A program made the position numbers and the translations under genes. The notes under the pieces are model-generated. The model saw nothing but the letters and a program-made list of their open reading frames with translations, did no database searches and had not been told where the DNA came from. A stretch of DNA of 64,000 bases from Serilophus lunatus. Lineage: Eukaryota; Chordata; Aves; Passeriformes; Eurylaimidae. Location of the stretch: positions 125,992 through 189,991 of the forward strand of contig VXBA01003286.1 of the NCBI GenBank assembly GCA_013399895.1, in the 5' to 3' direction. Positions 11,771-25,551 of the stretch are shown here, piece after piece (the stretch's first letter is position 1; the number at the start of each line of letters is the position of its first letter).

Positions 11771-13723
11771 CTTCAGATCCAGTTCAGTTGTTGTGTCACT
11801 TACAAGCTGGTGTGGAGTCCCACTGCAGATACCATGTAATTTTTTTTCCTTTTATTCTCCCCAGTGCAAGTAGCAGCCTACGTAGACTAAAAGTAGGTTC
11901 TTTGTTTAAAGTTGGAATCCTTTATACGAAAGAAAAGGGATTGAACAGCAGTAAATACAGAGTGTAGCGGAGCCGTAACTTTTCAGGAAATGTAGAAATC
12001 TCTGATTTGTGCATCTAGAGATAAAAAGGACTGAACCTGAATCTGAAGCAAGTGGGACTTGAGATGCAATAGTAGAAGGGTTACTGATATCTTGTGTTTG
12101 ACTGAAATTGTCTTCAAGTATAGCTCACAACTTAAACTGCATCCTAGAGCTGGTAGAAAGTTGCTTGGTGCTAGTGTCCCTTGTGCCAGAAATTTCCCTG
12201 AATCTTAAAACAGCTAGTTTGAAATCTGTCTTACATCTGAAAATTATGCCCCCTGGAAGACTGGAGCAAAAGAGAAACTGTTACAGATTCTTGTGTTCCT
12301 TCTATTCTGGCCTCTTATCTGATTAATGTTTGTCGGGAGCTTGAGCAATATCACTCTCAACATTTCTCTTGAATGCCTTCGCAAAAAAGCCATTCAGAGA
12401 AAACTGCTTTATTTTCTTTGTGATAACTTGTCATATTTAATATTTGAATAGAAAACCTATTTGTATTCATCTTTGTTTGCAGTAGAATCTGATTACATGA
12501 TATAATGCTAACGCCTGTTTATCTTCCACTGTCTTGTCTTGACCACTGTTTACTTTCCATTATGTGATAAACTTGTATGTCTGTCAAGGAGCTCCTGCTT
12601 GGTACTATGGAACAAAACACTCAAGAGAACCTGAGCTTCTGCTTTGTTTCCTTCTTCAGTCCAAAATACTGATGAACATAATTGTGTTCCTCTGACCAGA
12701 GAAGCCAGCTGCTTTTCTGTTCTGAGGGTAAAGATCTGAAGAGGAGGAAGAACTTAGAGGTTCGGAGAACATCCTCATGCTGCATATCTGCAGTAGATGT
12801 GGACATAGTGCAGATTCTGCAGGTGATGGAGATGGGAACAAGTTCTACAGTGGAAGTGGAAGCTGCCTATCAAGAACCCTAAACTGGCAATTGCCACGTG
12901 TGATGCTTGGAGGCAGCGTTGCCAAGCAGCTGACTTTGCAGTTGTGGTTTGGTAAAAGAGCAGTTCTGTTTCTCAAAGCTGTGCCTGCCTCTGATTTTGA
13001 ATTAAAACATATTGATTGAGAGTAGGGAACTGTCTCTATGGATGAGAAAAGGAATGGGATACTCCACATTTGGCTGTTGATTGCTGTACTCTTGTGTCCT
13101 TCTTTTTAAGGAAGGAACAGGAATCCAATGCATTTTTACTGAAGTGTTTGAATGAAAATGAATAAAGCCTCATAGTATAGGACTTCACTAGTAGGATTAA
13201 AGGCAGTAGTAGTCCTATGGGAATTTCTGCCAAAGATGATGGATGTGATTCATTGTGTAGCCTGCTATTCTTGAATGCAGATGGAGCCGAAACATGGCAG
13301 TGAGTGGCAACTGGGACTGAGTGGTCATTTCAAATAAGCTCCTTGTAACTTGTGCTCAAGTAATTTAGGTTTGTATTTGTGATTCTTAACAATTTATAGA
13401 AACAACCAATGTTTTGATAACTAATGATGTTTTTATAATGTAGGGACTGATTTTCTCATTAGAGTATGTACCTATAGGATACTTGTTCAGTTGCCTGTTA
13501 CCTGTAGAATAATGAAAATATCCCTTTATACATCCAAATGCCACACTTAATGTTCACCCTTTACATCTTCAGCAGAAGTAATTCTTGTGTGTTAGAGCTC
13601 CCCCCAAGCAGGAGTTAAACCAAAGACATGCCAATAAGACACCAAGTGTGGGCTTTTTGGTCTTTGTTCTCATTGCCAGGCCATACTTGGGTTATTCTCA
13701 ACTTTAAATGTATTGAACTGCTG

Positions 13724-14229
13724 TGTTGGGTGTGCCTGGATGGAGTAACATGGAGCCCTCGTGGAGCTGTGCTTTGCAGATAGAAGGGTGTTGGTAACAC
13801 CGGGGTTTCAGCTGTTGCTGAGCAGTGCAAGTGCAGGGTCAGGGCTTTCTCTCTGCATCCTCCTCCCCAAGGCCACTACACTGGAGGTGGGCAAGTTTGG
13901 AAGAGGATGTAGCCAGCACAGCTGACCCACACCACTCTGAAGGATGTGCAATAAAAAGTGATGCAATAAAGGTTAAGAGAAAGTGGAGTGTGGAGCATTT
14001 GTTGTTCAGGTGTTCCTCTTCTAGAGCAAGGACTTTATGCTGAGGCCTGGCTTCCCAGGAAATCAATATCACTTGCTGATAGGAGAATAAATATTTTTCT
14101 TCTTTCTTCTCCACATAGTCTTTGCTTTTCTTTATTAAACTGCTTTTATCTTGACCTGTGAGGGTTTTTCCACCCTATTTTCTCCTGCTTTGTTGGTGTA
14201 TGATGGCCAGCCAAGATTAATCCACCACA
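13724..14229 (-). mobile_element. Avian ERVL-type solo LTR, antisense to SMAP1
   Basis: Read on the minus strand the element starts TGTGGTGGATTAATCTTGGC and continues with a GTCAAGATAAAAGCAGTTTAATAAAG block. It later shows the GGTCAGCTGT and CACTGCTCAGCAACAGCT blocks shared with the LTRs at 15803, 39340 and 63615, and it ends AACACA. The 5' part matches the LTR at 22914. GCTG flanks both ends (13720-13723 and 14230-14233), a possible remnant of a short target duplication. No internal gag or pol sequence is present, so it is a solo LTR. Confidence 0.8.
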
Positions 14230-14991
14230 GCTGGTGAGGGTTTCTTGCGTGGTCTTAGTATGAAGCAACTGTCATTCCTATTCCTAAAGACTCTGAAGCC
14301 TTGGTTCACTTTTCTGGGTGTTGTGCAGCACATAACAAACAGCTTCTGAAAGAAGTGATGCTGAGGGCCCCTTCACACTTGCCTTGTTCACTGCAATTGC
14401 ATGAGAGTTTGGGTGTTCCTGGAGTCCCTGCTTAAATATATTTTTGGAGTAACCTTTCTTATTGGGCAAAAAGATTCTGTCAAGAGTTTGGTCTTAAATG
14501 GGACTTTAAAAAATATAACAGATCCAAGATCACCTCCTCGAGACTCCAGTAAAGCCTTGGGAGTACATTTTGAGAATTGAAACTTCTCAAGCAACCTGAA
14601 TTCTCACTCTTCTATATTCCAGACAAAATACAATGGTATTGTATTTTCTTTTGGCATCTGAAGAAATGATGTTTTGAGGAAAAGTATTTTACAATAACAA
14701 TGCTGGAAAAATAGCTTAAACAGAAAAAAAAACCCAAAGTTGATCTCCCTTTTCTTGAAACAAAAATCTAGTTAAAATAGCTGTGAAGAACAATATTCAA
14801 AAGTAAGCGTTTTGCCTTTCCCAGTAACATCTAGCTGATGAAATGATGTCTGAGTGTTTATTGTCTGTCATGCTGGAATGTTTAATTGTTAGTTTGAATT
14901 ATATCTAATTTAGTATCATCTTGTAGGAGACCACCATAATTTCAAGAAGCAAGAAGGTGTCTTTAGAAAAATGCAAAGCACGTTTAAGCCT

Positions 14992-15015
14992 CAAATGCAT
15001 GACATGATGCATTTG
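14992..15015. repeat. 9-bp inverted repeat with POU-like half-sites
   Basis: CAAATGCAT (14992-15000) and ATGCATTTG (15007-15015) are perfect reverse complements around a 6-bp centre. An additional ATGCAAA lies at 14971-14977. The half-sites resemble POU/octamer motifs. No function is demonstrated. Confidence 0.6.
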
Positions 15016-15802
15016 GATTAGATATAAATAAGTTCCTTTTTGGTTTAAAATGAGAGAATTTTCAAATACTGGACCAAGTTTTTCCTCAGATGATAGAATA
15101 TACCTTGGAGCTGTTCAAAGCCCCAGAACAAAGCTTTGAGCAGCCTTGTCTAATTAGATCTGATTGAAACATGAAGTTAGTCAACCTCAGGAATTCCATT
15201 CACATCTGAATTATTTTATAGTTTTAGTTCACTGATGGATGAAATGCAATAGTTATGTCTTTTAAAGAGCAGATGTTAAAAATCTCACAGAGCACGGATA
15301 CCTTCTGTTCTGTGTATTGGCCCAAACCCAGCCTGAGGGATGGGCCCTCAGAGGTGTGAACTGTTTGCTGGGACTTTGGGAGGGTATGCTGTCGGGGTGG
15401 CATCCAGGTCCCTGGCATTGATGGGAAGGATTTGTCTGCCACTGGAGCTTAAAGTGGAGGAAAGCCCTGATTCTGTTTGTCTTCTTCAGCCTGTTCTTTC
15501 CTGTGGTCTCTGGTTGTTAGTACCCTGAGGTTGACGGAAAGTTCTGCTCTGAAGATTGATGATACTGTTACAGTGTGGGTCATCCAAGACTTGAGTTGCA
15601 TTTGTGTGGCAGGCTGTTCCTGTGCCTGAGAACTGCCATGTGTTAGTGTTTGAGTGTGGGCAGATTGGCTCTCTGTGGATAAGAGAGGGGAATAGTGCGG
15701 CATAAAAATGTGCTTGGTCTGATCTCATAACCTGCAGAGTAAGTGAGGGAAGGCAGTACCTAGAGGAGGAGCGTAGGTGAATGTGTGTGCAGTGAATGTG
15801 GA

Positions 15803-16344
15803 TGTTGTGGGTTTGCTTTGTAACCTCTCCCAGTGGGATGGCAGAGGAAGTCAGAAGGGTAAGAGTGAGAAAACTCATGGGTTGAGATAAAGGCTGTTTA
15901 ACAGGTAAAGCAAAAGCTGCACCCACAAGTGAAGCAAAACAAGGAATTAATTCACTATTTAGCACTGACAGCTAGGTGTTCAGTCATCTCCAGGAAAGCA
16001 AGGCTCTGTCACACATAAGAGTTATGTAGGAAGAAAAACGCCATCACCCCAAATGTCTCCCCTTTCTCCCTCTTACTGCAGCTTTTATTTCTGAGCACAG
16101 TGTTGTATGAGATGCCCCTTTGGTCAGATGGGGTCAGCTGTGTCTCTTCCTGGACTTTTGCCTGGCCTCCTCACTGGCAGGACAGTCTGAAGAGCAGAAA
16201 AGGCCTTCATGTTGCACAAGTGCTGCTCAGCAACAGCTAAAACACTGGTCTGTTACCAACTCTGTTTTGGTTGCAGATCCAAAATGCCTCACGAGAGGGG
16301 CAGCTATGAAGAAAATAAACTCCATCCCAGCTCAAACCAGTATA
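15803..16344 (+). mobile_element. Avian ERVL-type solo LTR, sense
   Basis: It begins TGTTGTGGGTTT and ends near AACCAGTATA. Shared blocks with the copy at 39340 include GGGTTGAGATAAAGGCTGTTTAA, AAACAAGGAATTAATTC, AGGTGTTCAGTCATCTCCAGG, TTTGGTCAG and TGCTGCTCAGCAACA. The promoter box that reads TTTATATG in the 39340 copy is TTTTATTT here (16083-16090), so the TATA element has decayed. The 5' part is shorter than in the 39340 copy, suggesting a deletion near the start. The flanks GTGGA and GCAGA could be a diverged 5-bp target duplication. Confidence 0.8.
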
Positions 16345-16474
16345 GCAGAGAAGATACTTTCTCATAATAATCTGGCCAGTCTTTATAGATGGTTTCAATA
16401 TATTTCTACAGTCTAGAGCTTGAAATTTGGCACCCTGCATTGTTTGCTCGTGGCTTGGACAGGTGAACTCTCTG

Positions 16475-17330
16475 CTGGGTACAAACTGGCTGTGGGCTGA
16501 TCCCAGAGTGGTGGTGAATGGAGTTACATTGAGCTGGCAGCTGGTAACCAGTGGTGTTCCCTAGGACTCAGTAGTGGGGCCAGTCCTGTTTTATGGCTTT
16601 ATCGATGATGTGAGTGAGGGAAGTGAGTGCACCCCCCGTCACTTGCAGATGACACCAGATTGTGTGGGAGTGTTGATCTGTTGGGAGGGTGGAAAGGCTC
16701 TGCAGAGGGGTCTGGACAGGCTGGATTGATGGGATGAGGCCAGTGGTACGAGGCTGAATCAGGTGAAATGCTGGGTCCTGCACTTGGATCGCAGCAAGCC
16801 CATGCAGTGCTACAGACTGGGGGAAGAGTGGCTGAAAAGTGGCCCGTCAGAAGGAGGTTTGGCAGCTGGCCGTTGAAAGACATTGGGGTATCGGAGCATG
16901 TCCAGAGAGAGGCAATGAAACTGGTGAAGGGTCTGGAGCACAAGTCTAACAAGAAGTGGCAGAGGGAGCTGGGGGTATTTGCCCTGGAGAAAAGAAGGCT
17001 CAGGAATGACCTTGTTACTCTCTACAACTACCTGAAAGGAGGCTGTAGCCTGATGGGGGTTGGCCTCTTCTTGCAGGTAACAAATGACAGGGAAAGAGAA
17101 AATGGCCTCAAGTTGTGCTGGAGGAGGTTTAGATTAGATAAAAGGTAAAATTTCTTTACTGAACAGGTTGCCCAGTTCCAATGTCTGAAGTGTTGAATCA
17201 TCATCTCTGACAGCGTTTAAAAACATGTAGATGTGGCACTGGGCTGTGCTACTTTAGTGGTTGAACTTTATGGTCTGAGAGGGTTTTTTCCAACCCTAAT
17301 GACTCTGATTCTGTGGTCCTTTGCACCTTT
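16475..17330 (+). mobile_element. Decayed CR1 LINE 3' fragment
   Basis: This has recognisable CR1 reverse transcriptase and thumb sequence. It includes a GTGGTGGTGAATGGAGTTACA segment, an FxDDV-like block near 16600, a TTGCAGATGACACCAG block (the AD-D active-site motif) at about 16643-16658, and the EKRRLRNDLVTLYNYLKGGC block near 16990-17048. A stretch of the RT thumb region is missing around 16860-16890, where the match skips ahead. Multiple stops and frameshifts are present. It starts about 130 bp after the LTR at 15803. Confidence 0.85.
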
Positions 17331-20300
17331 TTGAAATACAGGATCATGTTGGAAAGGTTATGGGGGTGCATTTACCTACTTTGTAATGTACCAGGGAGTA
17401 CATCTCTGGAGTCAGTGAGGAATGCACAGAGTGTTTATGTAAGAATCTCTTCAGTTGTATCTCAGGAAAAATGGTCAAGGGGGGATGACTAATGCAATTA
17501 GTAGGTAATTTCTCTCGGGTAGTTAAAGTACTTCAATGGCTGGGTAAAGGGTTTTTTGCAACAAATGCTTATATAACCTTTATCCTTTGCCTTGCTCTGT
17601 AGGGGAGTTGCTACATCCTGGCAGTAGCGCAGATTGACACGTGTTTTTCTTTTCAGTGATGCTTTTATTTAATGCTTAGCTATCAACTTATGAAAACATT
17701 TTGTGAGATCTCATTGTTCCCTATTTTCTTTTTATTTCTGCATTGAAAAGGAATATAAATTGTACACTTAAGAGTAAGCCTTTCTGTAATTCCTTGCTGA
17801 CAGGGGAAAAATTGCAATCAAGACCAGCTCCAGAAGCTTCCTACTAATACTGTAATATGCTACGTAACCTTGTCTTTTTTAGAAAGCATCAAATGCTGCT
17901 GAGAGGAAATGACAGCCTGCACACCTTATTCTTGCAGCCTGAACTCTGACACAGGCAGTCTCTCTCTTTACCAGTGAACAGGCAGGATAAAATTGGAGCA
18001 CTCACTACTGCTTAGCCATATCGAAATTTCATTTCTGAAGCCGTGAGCTTATTGAATGTGCGGGGTTGGCACCTCTGTCGTCTCTCATGCTCAGGGCACT
18101 GACTTGACTTTCTGTGGGGTGTGCTCTGAAGGGCTGGTGTCCCACAGGGCTGGTAGGAATGGTGTGACTGTGTGTCCCGTGTGCTCAGACACAGGCACAG
18201 ACACACGTGCTCTGCTCTACCAGGTGTGACCGTGGCAAGTGTGGTTGCCAGCTGAGGACCAGGAGCTGCTCTCTGACAGTTCTGTGGTTGGTTACGATCC
18301 TGCTTACCTGGGCAGTGTTAGGATGGGTGAAGTCCTTCCAAATCAATACTACAAACTTTATGAAATTGTTTTAAAGGAAGCTTACCTACAGAACACCAAG
18401 TTAAACTGATATTTGCATCAAAAGTAAGTGTTTTAATGAGGTAGGTGTTCTATTCAAATCCTGTCATCTTAGAAATAAGGTGAATAGGAGGCCTTGGTGG
18501 TGTTTTGGGGAACAAACCCCCAAAAGCCATTCATGATCTCTTTTTTCTCTTAATTTACGTGAGGAGTGATCAACTGTGTGTTTATGTGTATAACTTCATG
18601 ATGAACTCTAAGTAGTGTATATAATGTATTTCATTTCACAATTTAGCATTTGCATCGTATGATCACCTACCGTTTGATAAAAAGCCCTTTAATTTTGGAA
18701 AAGCAAACTTACCTTCTCACAATCTTATTCAATCAAAAAGATTTTTAGTAGCTGACTCTTTGTTAATAAGGCCAAACTGCTTTTTTCATATTATGAACTT
18801 AATTTGCTGTATAAAGCTTTTGCTGTTTGAAATTACTTGGATGCATTCCAAAGTTAAAGTAGTTATGAAGCCAGCCACTTGATTTTGTGGTTTAAACATA
18901 GAACTGAAGGAACATTCATGCCACAGTTCTTCCTTTCTAGTTGAGGTTTCATGCAGCCCTTGAAATTGCTTTGAAGTGCTTTTAGCAATTATTGATGCTA
19001 CCGAAGCAAGTGGATCAGTGAGCTGAGTGAATAATTGAAACTGGTTGATACATATTTCCCTCTCTGACTTCAAGAGATGGGACAGGTTGTGCAGGGGAAG
19101 AGTTTCATTTATGATACTTCTACACAGCCTCTTTGGAGTTGTGAATAGGACTGAGCTTAATAGATTTGTTGATAACTTTCATGTAAAATGTTTATCCACA
19201 TAGACAAATTTGGAGGAATTGTGTCCCTGAAACTATCACTTACCTGACAGTGGCTAAAAATAGCCAAGTGGTGCTTCTAAAGCTTGTCTTCCCACTGTTC
19301 TTGCAGTACACCTTGAACCGTGTGAATCTCACTGTTATCAAGCTGGGCTGTGGATCAGTGTGCTTGAATTGTCTGCCCTCAGTGGAACTTTGTGCTGTTG
19401 AGTTTGATTTTATTTAAAACTACAAAACCAGCCTGTTTCAAGCAGTTCTGATTTGAACTCCCCCATCACACTTCTCTGAATATAGGAAATTTTAAGTTGT
19501 TAAATAATGGCTTTGACACAGGCTTACTAAGCCGCCTCTAAGAGACTGCTAAAAGCTAAGTTTAAGGTATGGCCTTTTGTTGCCTTTGTTTATGTAGAAC
19601 AACATTTTTCTGCATTCTTTGTCACCTGCAGAGCGCATAAAAGCTGAACTTGCATGGTTTTCCTGGTCTTGGGTCTGGAGGCAAAGCAAGGAAGCCTCTT
19701 CTACTGTAGAGGAAAAGAAATGAAGCTTAACGTGGGGAGTATATGTGACACAAGAACGTATTTCAGGCTGTTCTGTTTATTCGGGAACTGATTCAGTGGG
19801 TCAGATGATGGCTAAATAGTCCCATTGCAGTTGTCTCAAAAGACTTAAGGTTCAAGGACCTTGAAGAACATTTTATTTCATAGAATAAAGTTCTTGTACC
19901 GTGGTTTACGCACAGTTTCCTTTACTTCAAGATTTTAGCTTTTTGAAAACTTACTCTTTTATTCGCAAAGTCTGTTTCAGTGGATGTGACTAGCACTGCA
20001 GTTAAGCCTTTTGTGCTGGGAAGGGAGGCAGAGTTTTCTTGTAGGTTTTGTTTTCCTCTCCCTCTGCCCCATCCACTCTAGAATCTGTGAACCAAAAATG
20101 TAGATGGTGCATCTGCCTCTTGTGGCAAAAACTAAGCAGCCTCCAAGGAAATCAGTAAGAGATGGTCTTTGAACCAACAGGATTAGACTGAAAATGATTG
20201 ATAGTAATTAGCTTGTTTTGAGCATTTCTTAGGCTTAATCCCTATGTCTAAGTGTGTTATGTTTCGAGGAGAGAAACTTGGAGGAATACTCTAAGTTCTG

Positions 20301-22913
20301 CCTGTCTTTGTGCTTCTCCAAGAGGCTACTGGAGAAGAGACTGTTTTGTGTTAACTTCTTGTGTTGAATTACAGAAAATACAACTGCTGTTTACTTGCTT
20401 TCTTCCCTTTCTCCTTATCTGCTGTGTAAGGGTGCTTGTCTGCTGTTTGTGATATTTATCTGTATCTCAGCCTGGAGAAATTATAGATGTTTTCGGAAAG
20501 TGTTCTTTGCTAACTTGGTTGAAATCTTGATTTGCAGAACACTTGACCAGTATGAGTTGTGTGTGGGAGTAATACAAAGAGAGCACTGCATGGGTATACT
20601 TGGATTGAAGCAGCCACTGAGGCCTTGTCTTTGGCCAACAAGTGATAGTTTTTAGGAACTGGTTCTCGACCCCTTGAGATGAGCCAGGTGTGTAGGTCTT
20701 CTTGCAGTTAATTCTCTATTCCACAAGATGGAGCCAGTTCTTTGGCAAATCAGCTCTGCCAACCTGCATCAGAACTTGGGGAAACAAAACAGTTAAAGTA
20801 ACTTCACCATACTTTATGGTTAAAGTACAGGCGGGGCGCAGTTGAGTGAAAGGAAGAATTGTAGTCTCTCAGAAGTCTTTGAAGATGTTGGCCCAAAATA
20901 AGTTTGCTAGAGACTGTATTAGAGATGCAAAGCATTTAGTACTCTGTGTAGTACTTCCTTCCTTATAGAATTTCTAATTGGCAACTGCAAGAATGTAAAC
21001 TGAAAACTGACTTTGTTTCTGTGTACCTCATGATACAAACCTTATTCAAAGTTTGACAAGCTTTTTTTCATTTGAATCTTCATCTCAAACATTAATTTTC
21101 TGGCAAACTGGATTTATGCACACAATGTAAAGGAGTCAGAATTGTTTGCTGAGATGTAAAACAGTCACTCTTCCCTTTGTCAGCAAAGGTAAAATTGAAA
21201 GGCTGCGTGCTTGCTCTTTTCGCCCCAGTTCAGACCTCTGATTGCTCTCTGTAAGTTGATGTTTAGTAAGAGTGGGCAGCACCTGTATTGAGCAAAAGGA
21301 GTATTGCTGAGCATGGTAGTGGACTGATGGAGAGAAGGAACCTGAATCATTGTAATAAGGGAAGCAGCCATCATCATTCTCCTGCTTTGTAGTCGAATCT
21401 GCAGTGATCTTTCTACTTGCTCCTTTGTGGGTGTCTCCTAGTTATTTCTTATCTCCAAGTACTTTTGTTTTCTTTTTGTCTCATTTTAGTTTTTTCTTGT
21501 CTCCATTGCCTCTGTCACACCAACAGGTTAGGAAAGAAAAAAGGTTCTCCTCTTCCTCTTGCCTGGTACTGTATAACCTTTCTCATTAATTTCTTACTAT
21601 AGGTGGCAGTGGGTAGAGGCTGGAGTGTTGACTGAGATGTTTAAAACAGTTGAAAGATTTTTATACAAACTAATCAAACAAAGAGCCAAAGCAATGTTTC
21701 ACACTGTATTGACTGTCTGGATTCATGTTAGTATATGAGGCTTTCAAATTTTTTGTAATGCTGATAAAAGTACTTTTTCCTGAGCATTTTAAAGGACCAG
21801 TATCATGTAAGCCTGGTTTTGCACCTGATACTGTTTTATTTGCGTCAGCATACACATAGTACTTGAGCAGTTGTAGTAAAACTTAAATCTTGGGCTTACA
21901 ATCACTGATGTTCTTTGTCTTGTGTTTTGCTTTGGAAAAGCACTGTTCCAGCTTCATCGTTACTGTTCCTGTCATCATTCTTGCCCAAAGGTCTGTGTCA
22001 GCTGTATCCACTGAAAGTTGGCTGTATCATCTGTAATGGCATTAGCAGGGTTTGTCAGCAGTGCTGTGGATTATTTTTGCAGCTTCTTCAATCAGCTTCT
22101 TTCTAATATTGTGGAGTAGAACACGTGGTCCTTAGTGAGTTAATGAGGTTTGGCAAGAAAGCAATACACAGGATTCAGTGCACAAACACTGAGAACTTGC
22201 AAGGTGCTAGTCCAGTTTAAATAACATAAAGGAGAAGTCTGTCATTAAAAGTGATATCCTGAAAGAGGCAAAGTGTGGAGGAAGAGTGGGAAAATTTTTG
22301 AAATATGCTGAGAAAAAAGCTTTCCCCTAACCAGAGGAGACAGAAAAATGATGCCTTTTTCACAAAATTCACACACTTTGATGTGTGTTTTAGAATGGAA
22401 GAATGGCATGTGAAGGTGGATAACTTTTTTGGCAATTTAAAAATTGGCTTGAAATCAACTTAGGTGAAGGCTTTTATCTGAAATCATGTAAATTACTTTC
22501 AAGCTCTTTATTGCTTAAGTTTTAAACAGCTGAAGTCAGTTCTTGAAATGTTCTGAGTTTTACAGCTACAAAGTAGCTGTAGATATTTCTGCAAGGAGAG
22601 GAAGAATGTTGATCTGTACAATAACTATACAGCATAGAAGCCTACTGTAACTGGAAAAAAGCTCTCTTTAGTTTTTTCTTAAGTTCACAAGTTATCTAAC
22701 AGTTCTGAAAATGTAAAGATATACAAGGTTACATTGCTTTGTGGTGACTACATATTTCTTTCATTCTTAGAGTCCAGATGATTTCTAATAAAGGACTCCT
22801 TAAATACGCTAAATATGTTGCAGCTGGTGCTGTTTCCGAGCACCTGATTGGATTCTATTGTGTATTCAACACTTGATGCACAGTTTCTGAATGTAAATTA
22901 GTTTAGTAGCAGG

Positions 22914-23465
22914 TGTGATGGGCTGACCTTGGTGAGCAGTGAAACATCCACCCCTCCTCTTGTATGGTCCCGTCTCCACCGGGGGGGGGAAAAGCAGAAG
23001 GAAGGTAGAAAGTCTTGTGTCTTGAGATCATGACAGTTTAATAAGGAAGGCAATGTAAATGCAATGAAAAGAGAATTCCATTCAGTAGTTTCCGTCAGCA
23101 GGTGGATTTCAGCTACATCGTGGAAAAAACCTCTGCCGTGGTTGTTTGAGAAGGCAGATGCCATAACCACAGTTGTCCCTCTTCTTTCTCCATCTTGATT
23201 CCAGCTTTTGTTCCACAAAATGACATAGTGCCATATGGTTTGGGGTGTCCCTTTATTTGGGGTTGGGGTCTGATGTCCCTGACTATGAGCCCTCCTGGCC
23301 TCTTGCCCACTCCCTACAAGGATGGGAAAGAAATCCTTCACTTTGCGCAAGAAATGTCCAGCTGTAGCCAAAGCATTCCTGTTATCAGCACTGTTGAGGT
23401 CACAAATCCACAGCACACAGGGACTGCTGTGGAGGAAGTTAGCTCATCCCAGCCAGGCCCTGTCT
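22914..23465 (+). mobile_element. Avian ERVL-type solo LTR, second subtype, sense
   Basis: The 5' end TGTGATGGGCTGACCTTGG matches the first bases of the minus-strand LTR at 13724-14229. ATCATGACAGTTTAATAAGG follows near 23027-23047. Later blocks (ATGACATAGTGCCATATGG, CCTGTTATCAGCACTGTT, CACAAATCCACAGCACA) parallel the 3' parts of the other LTR copies. The 3' limit near 23465 is approximate and I see no clear target duplication. The minus-strand frame across it is not a gene. Confidence 0.75.
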
Positions 23466-25551
23466 GTTGGGAACTGTCACTGGGTATTTTTCATTTAGTG
23501 TGTAATAGCTGTGACTCCAGATTAGTTTTTCGGTTTAGCTCTTACAAGAAACTTGCGCTTCTGCTGTGTTTGAATTTGAAATGAAAATTAATCACTCCTT
23601 TTTATCGAGGCAGGTGGATTACAGTTCCAGTAAAACAAACTGTGCACAATAAACCTCATGGGCTTAAAAAACTAACTTGGTTATTTTAAGGGTTACTTAA
23701 AATGTGAATGACCTTATGCATTCAAAATAATTGCTTTGATTTCTCTGGAAGATAGCACGAGCCTTCACAGCCAGATGTTAAGACCTGAAAAGGAAATGTA
23801 AGTCTGGTCAGTAGACTATATATGGAAAATATGGAAAAGAAGGTTCAGAGTGAAGAAAAAAAGAATTTGATCCTCATCTTGGAAGCAGCAATCTGTTTCA
23901 GGATTGCTGAAGGTTTTTCCTTTGTTCAGCCAGGGAATGTTTCAGGGGCTTCACAGGATCTTAGTATATAGTCCAATATAAACATTGGTCATTTTCAGTC
24001 CTATGGCGTTTTTTCTTAAATTGACTTTAGCAAAGGCTTAAAGAGTCTGAAAATATTGTTAGTTACTTATGTCTTAAATGACTGAAAAAATTACTTGGAG
24101 TATATTTTTATATTGGAGTGGTGCAGCAAGCTGCTGAAGAGCAGCTCAGCTCTTCTGGTAAAAAATGCATATTCAAATGGCTTTCTTAAGTTTTGATAGA
24201 ATTGTAATTTTCTTATGTCAAATGTGATGTAAGTATTTTATTATTTGCTGATTGAAGTTGCACTGTACAATGCAGCTTTTGATAGGCAAGGTAGCATTAC
24301 TACTGACACGTAAAAGTGTTTTAAATACTATAAAAGAGTAGTCATCAAGATTCTTCATGTCCAGTCTTCATTTCTGAAGCCAGATGTCAATCTTAATTCA
24401 CTAGCACAGCAGGAAAACTACAGGAGTAACCCAAAGTTTTCTGAAGAAAACAAAACGTGTCTTTAAGTCCCAACAAGAAAAAACCTATGAATGTTTTGAC
24501 TAGCGCAAAGAAATAAGGATCCTGACTTCATACAGAATTTGCAGAACTGTAAATTGCTTATTGAATGAGTCCAAATTACCTCTTAACATTTCTCACGCAG
24601 GGGGGTTTGCAGACTAACCTTCACTTGACTGTTTGGTTAAAACAAGCACAGTTGGTTTGCGCACACAGAAAACATTTTCTGACTTGTGCCCACTACTTAA
24701 TTGTGGCTATAATAGATTTGTATTAATTAGAACATTTTTTATTGAAGTGTTTAATTTTGGGTATTGTCATTAGTCACAATTAAGTTCAAAGGTTACACAT
24801 GAATGTTTTTGTCTGACCTTATGTTTACCTGTTATTCTACTGTTTAATTTGTTCCTTTACTGCTTAAATATATTTGATTTCCCCAATTTATTTCGTAAAT
24901 AAAGACAAATTAATGAAATCTGAGTTTCTGGGAAAACACAAAACTGCTCTTTTCTAGAAGAAAACCAGCTAATTTACAAGTTGTGTTATAATTTTTTTTG
25001 TTAATGAAGTTTCAAGTGTGATATTTTAACTACAAGGTTAATGATCTCTCTTAATTCATTAAGACAGACATCAGTCATGTCAAGTCCTCCTTCTGATGGT
25101 GTCATCCAAAACCAGTGCTGTGTGTGCTGAGGCACAGCTTTCTAGGAGCTAGCTGGACAGCTGCCTGTCCATGGGAGGTAGTGAAGAAATCCTGTTTTTC
25201 CCCACTTTGTGTGCAGTTTTTGCTTCACTTATTAAAACTGTCATCTCAGCCTGCAGGTCTTCTCACTTTCCTTCTCTTGTCTTCCTGTCCTGCAGGAGAG
25301 AAGGGTGGGTGACCAGCTCTGTGGGTGTTTGGCTGGGGTTCAGCCAACTCAGTCCTAAGTTAAAGATTGAGAAAGGGAAAAATAGAATTCTTCTGTAGGT
25401 CCCAGGAATGTGTTTGTACAATATATTGATGTTGAAATGCAAACTACTGCAGTTGCATAAGTGCTGATGCAAATCTGTCATACAAAAGCAGAAAATAATG
25501 GCTTGAAGTGGTTTGTTTGTTGTTTGGTTTTTGTTTTTTTTTAATCAGTTA

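Noticed and set aside
15486..15965. 159-codon minus-strand frame
   Set aside because: It is composed of intronic sequence plus the 5' part of the LTR at 15803, with no recognisable domain or splice context.
22898..23416. 172-codon minus-strand frame
   Set aside because: It lies almost wholly within the ERVL-type LTR at 22914-23465 and is non-coding.
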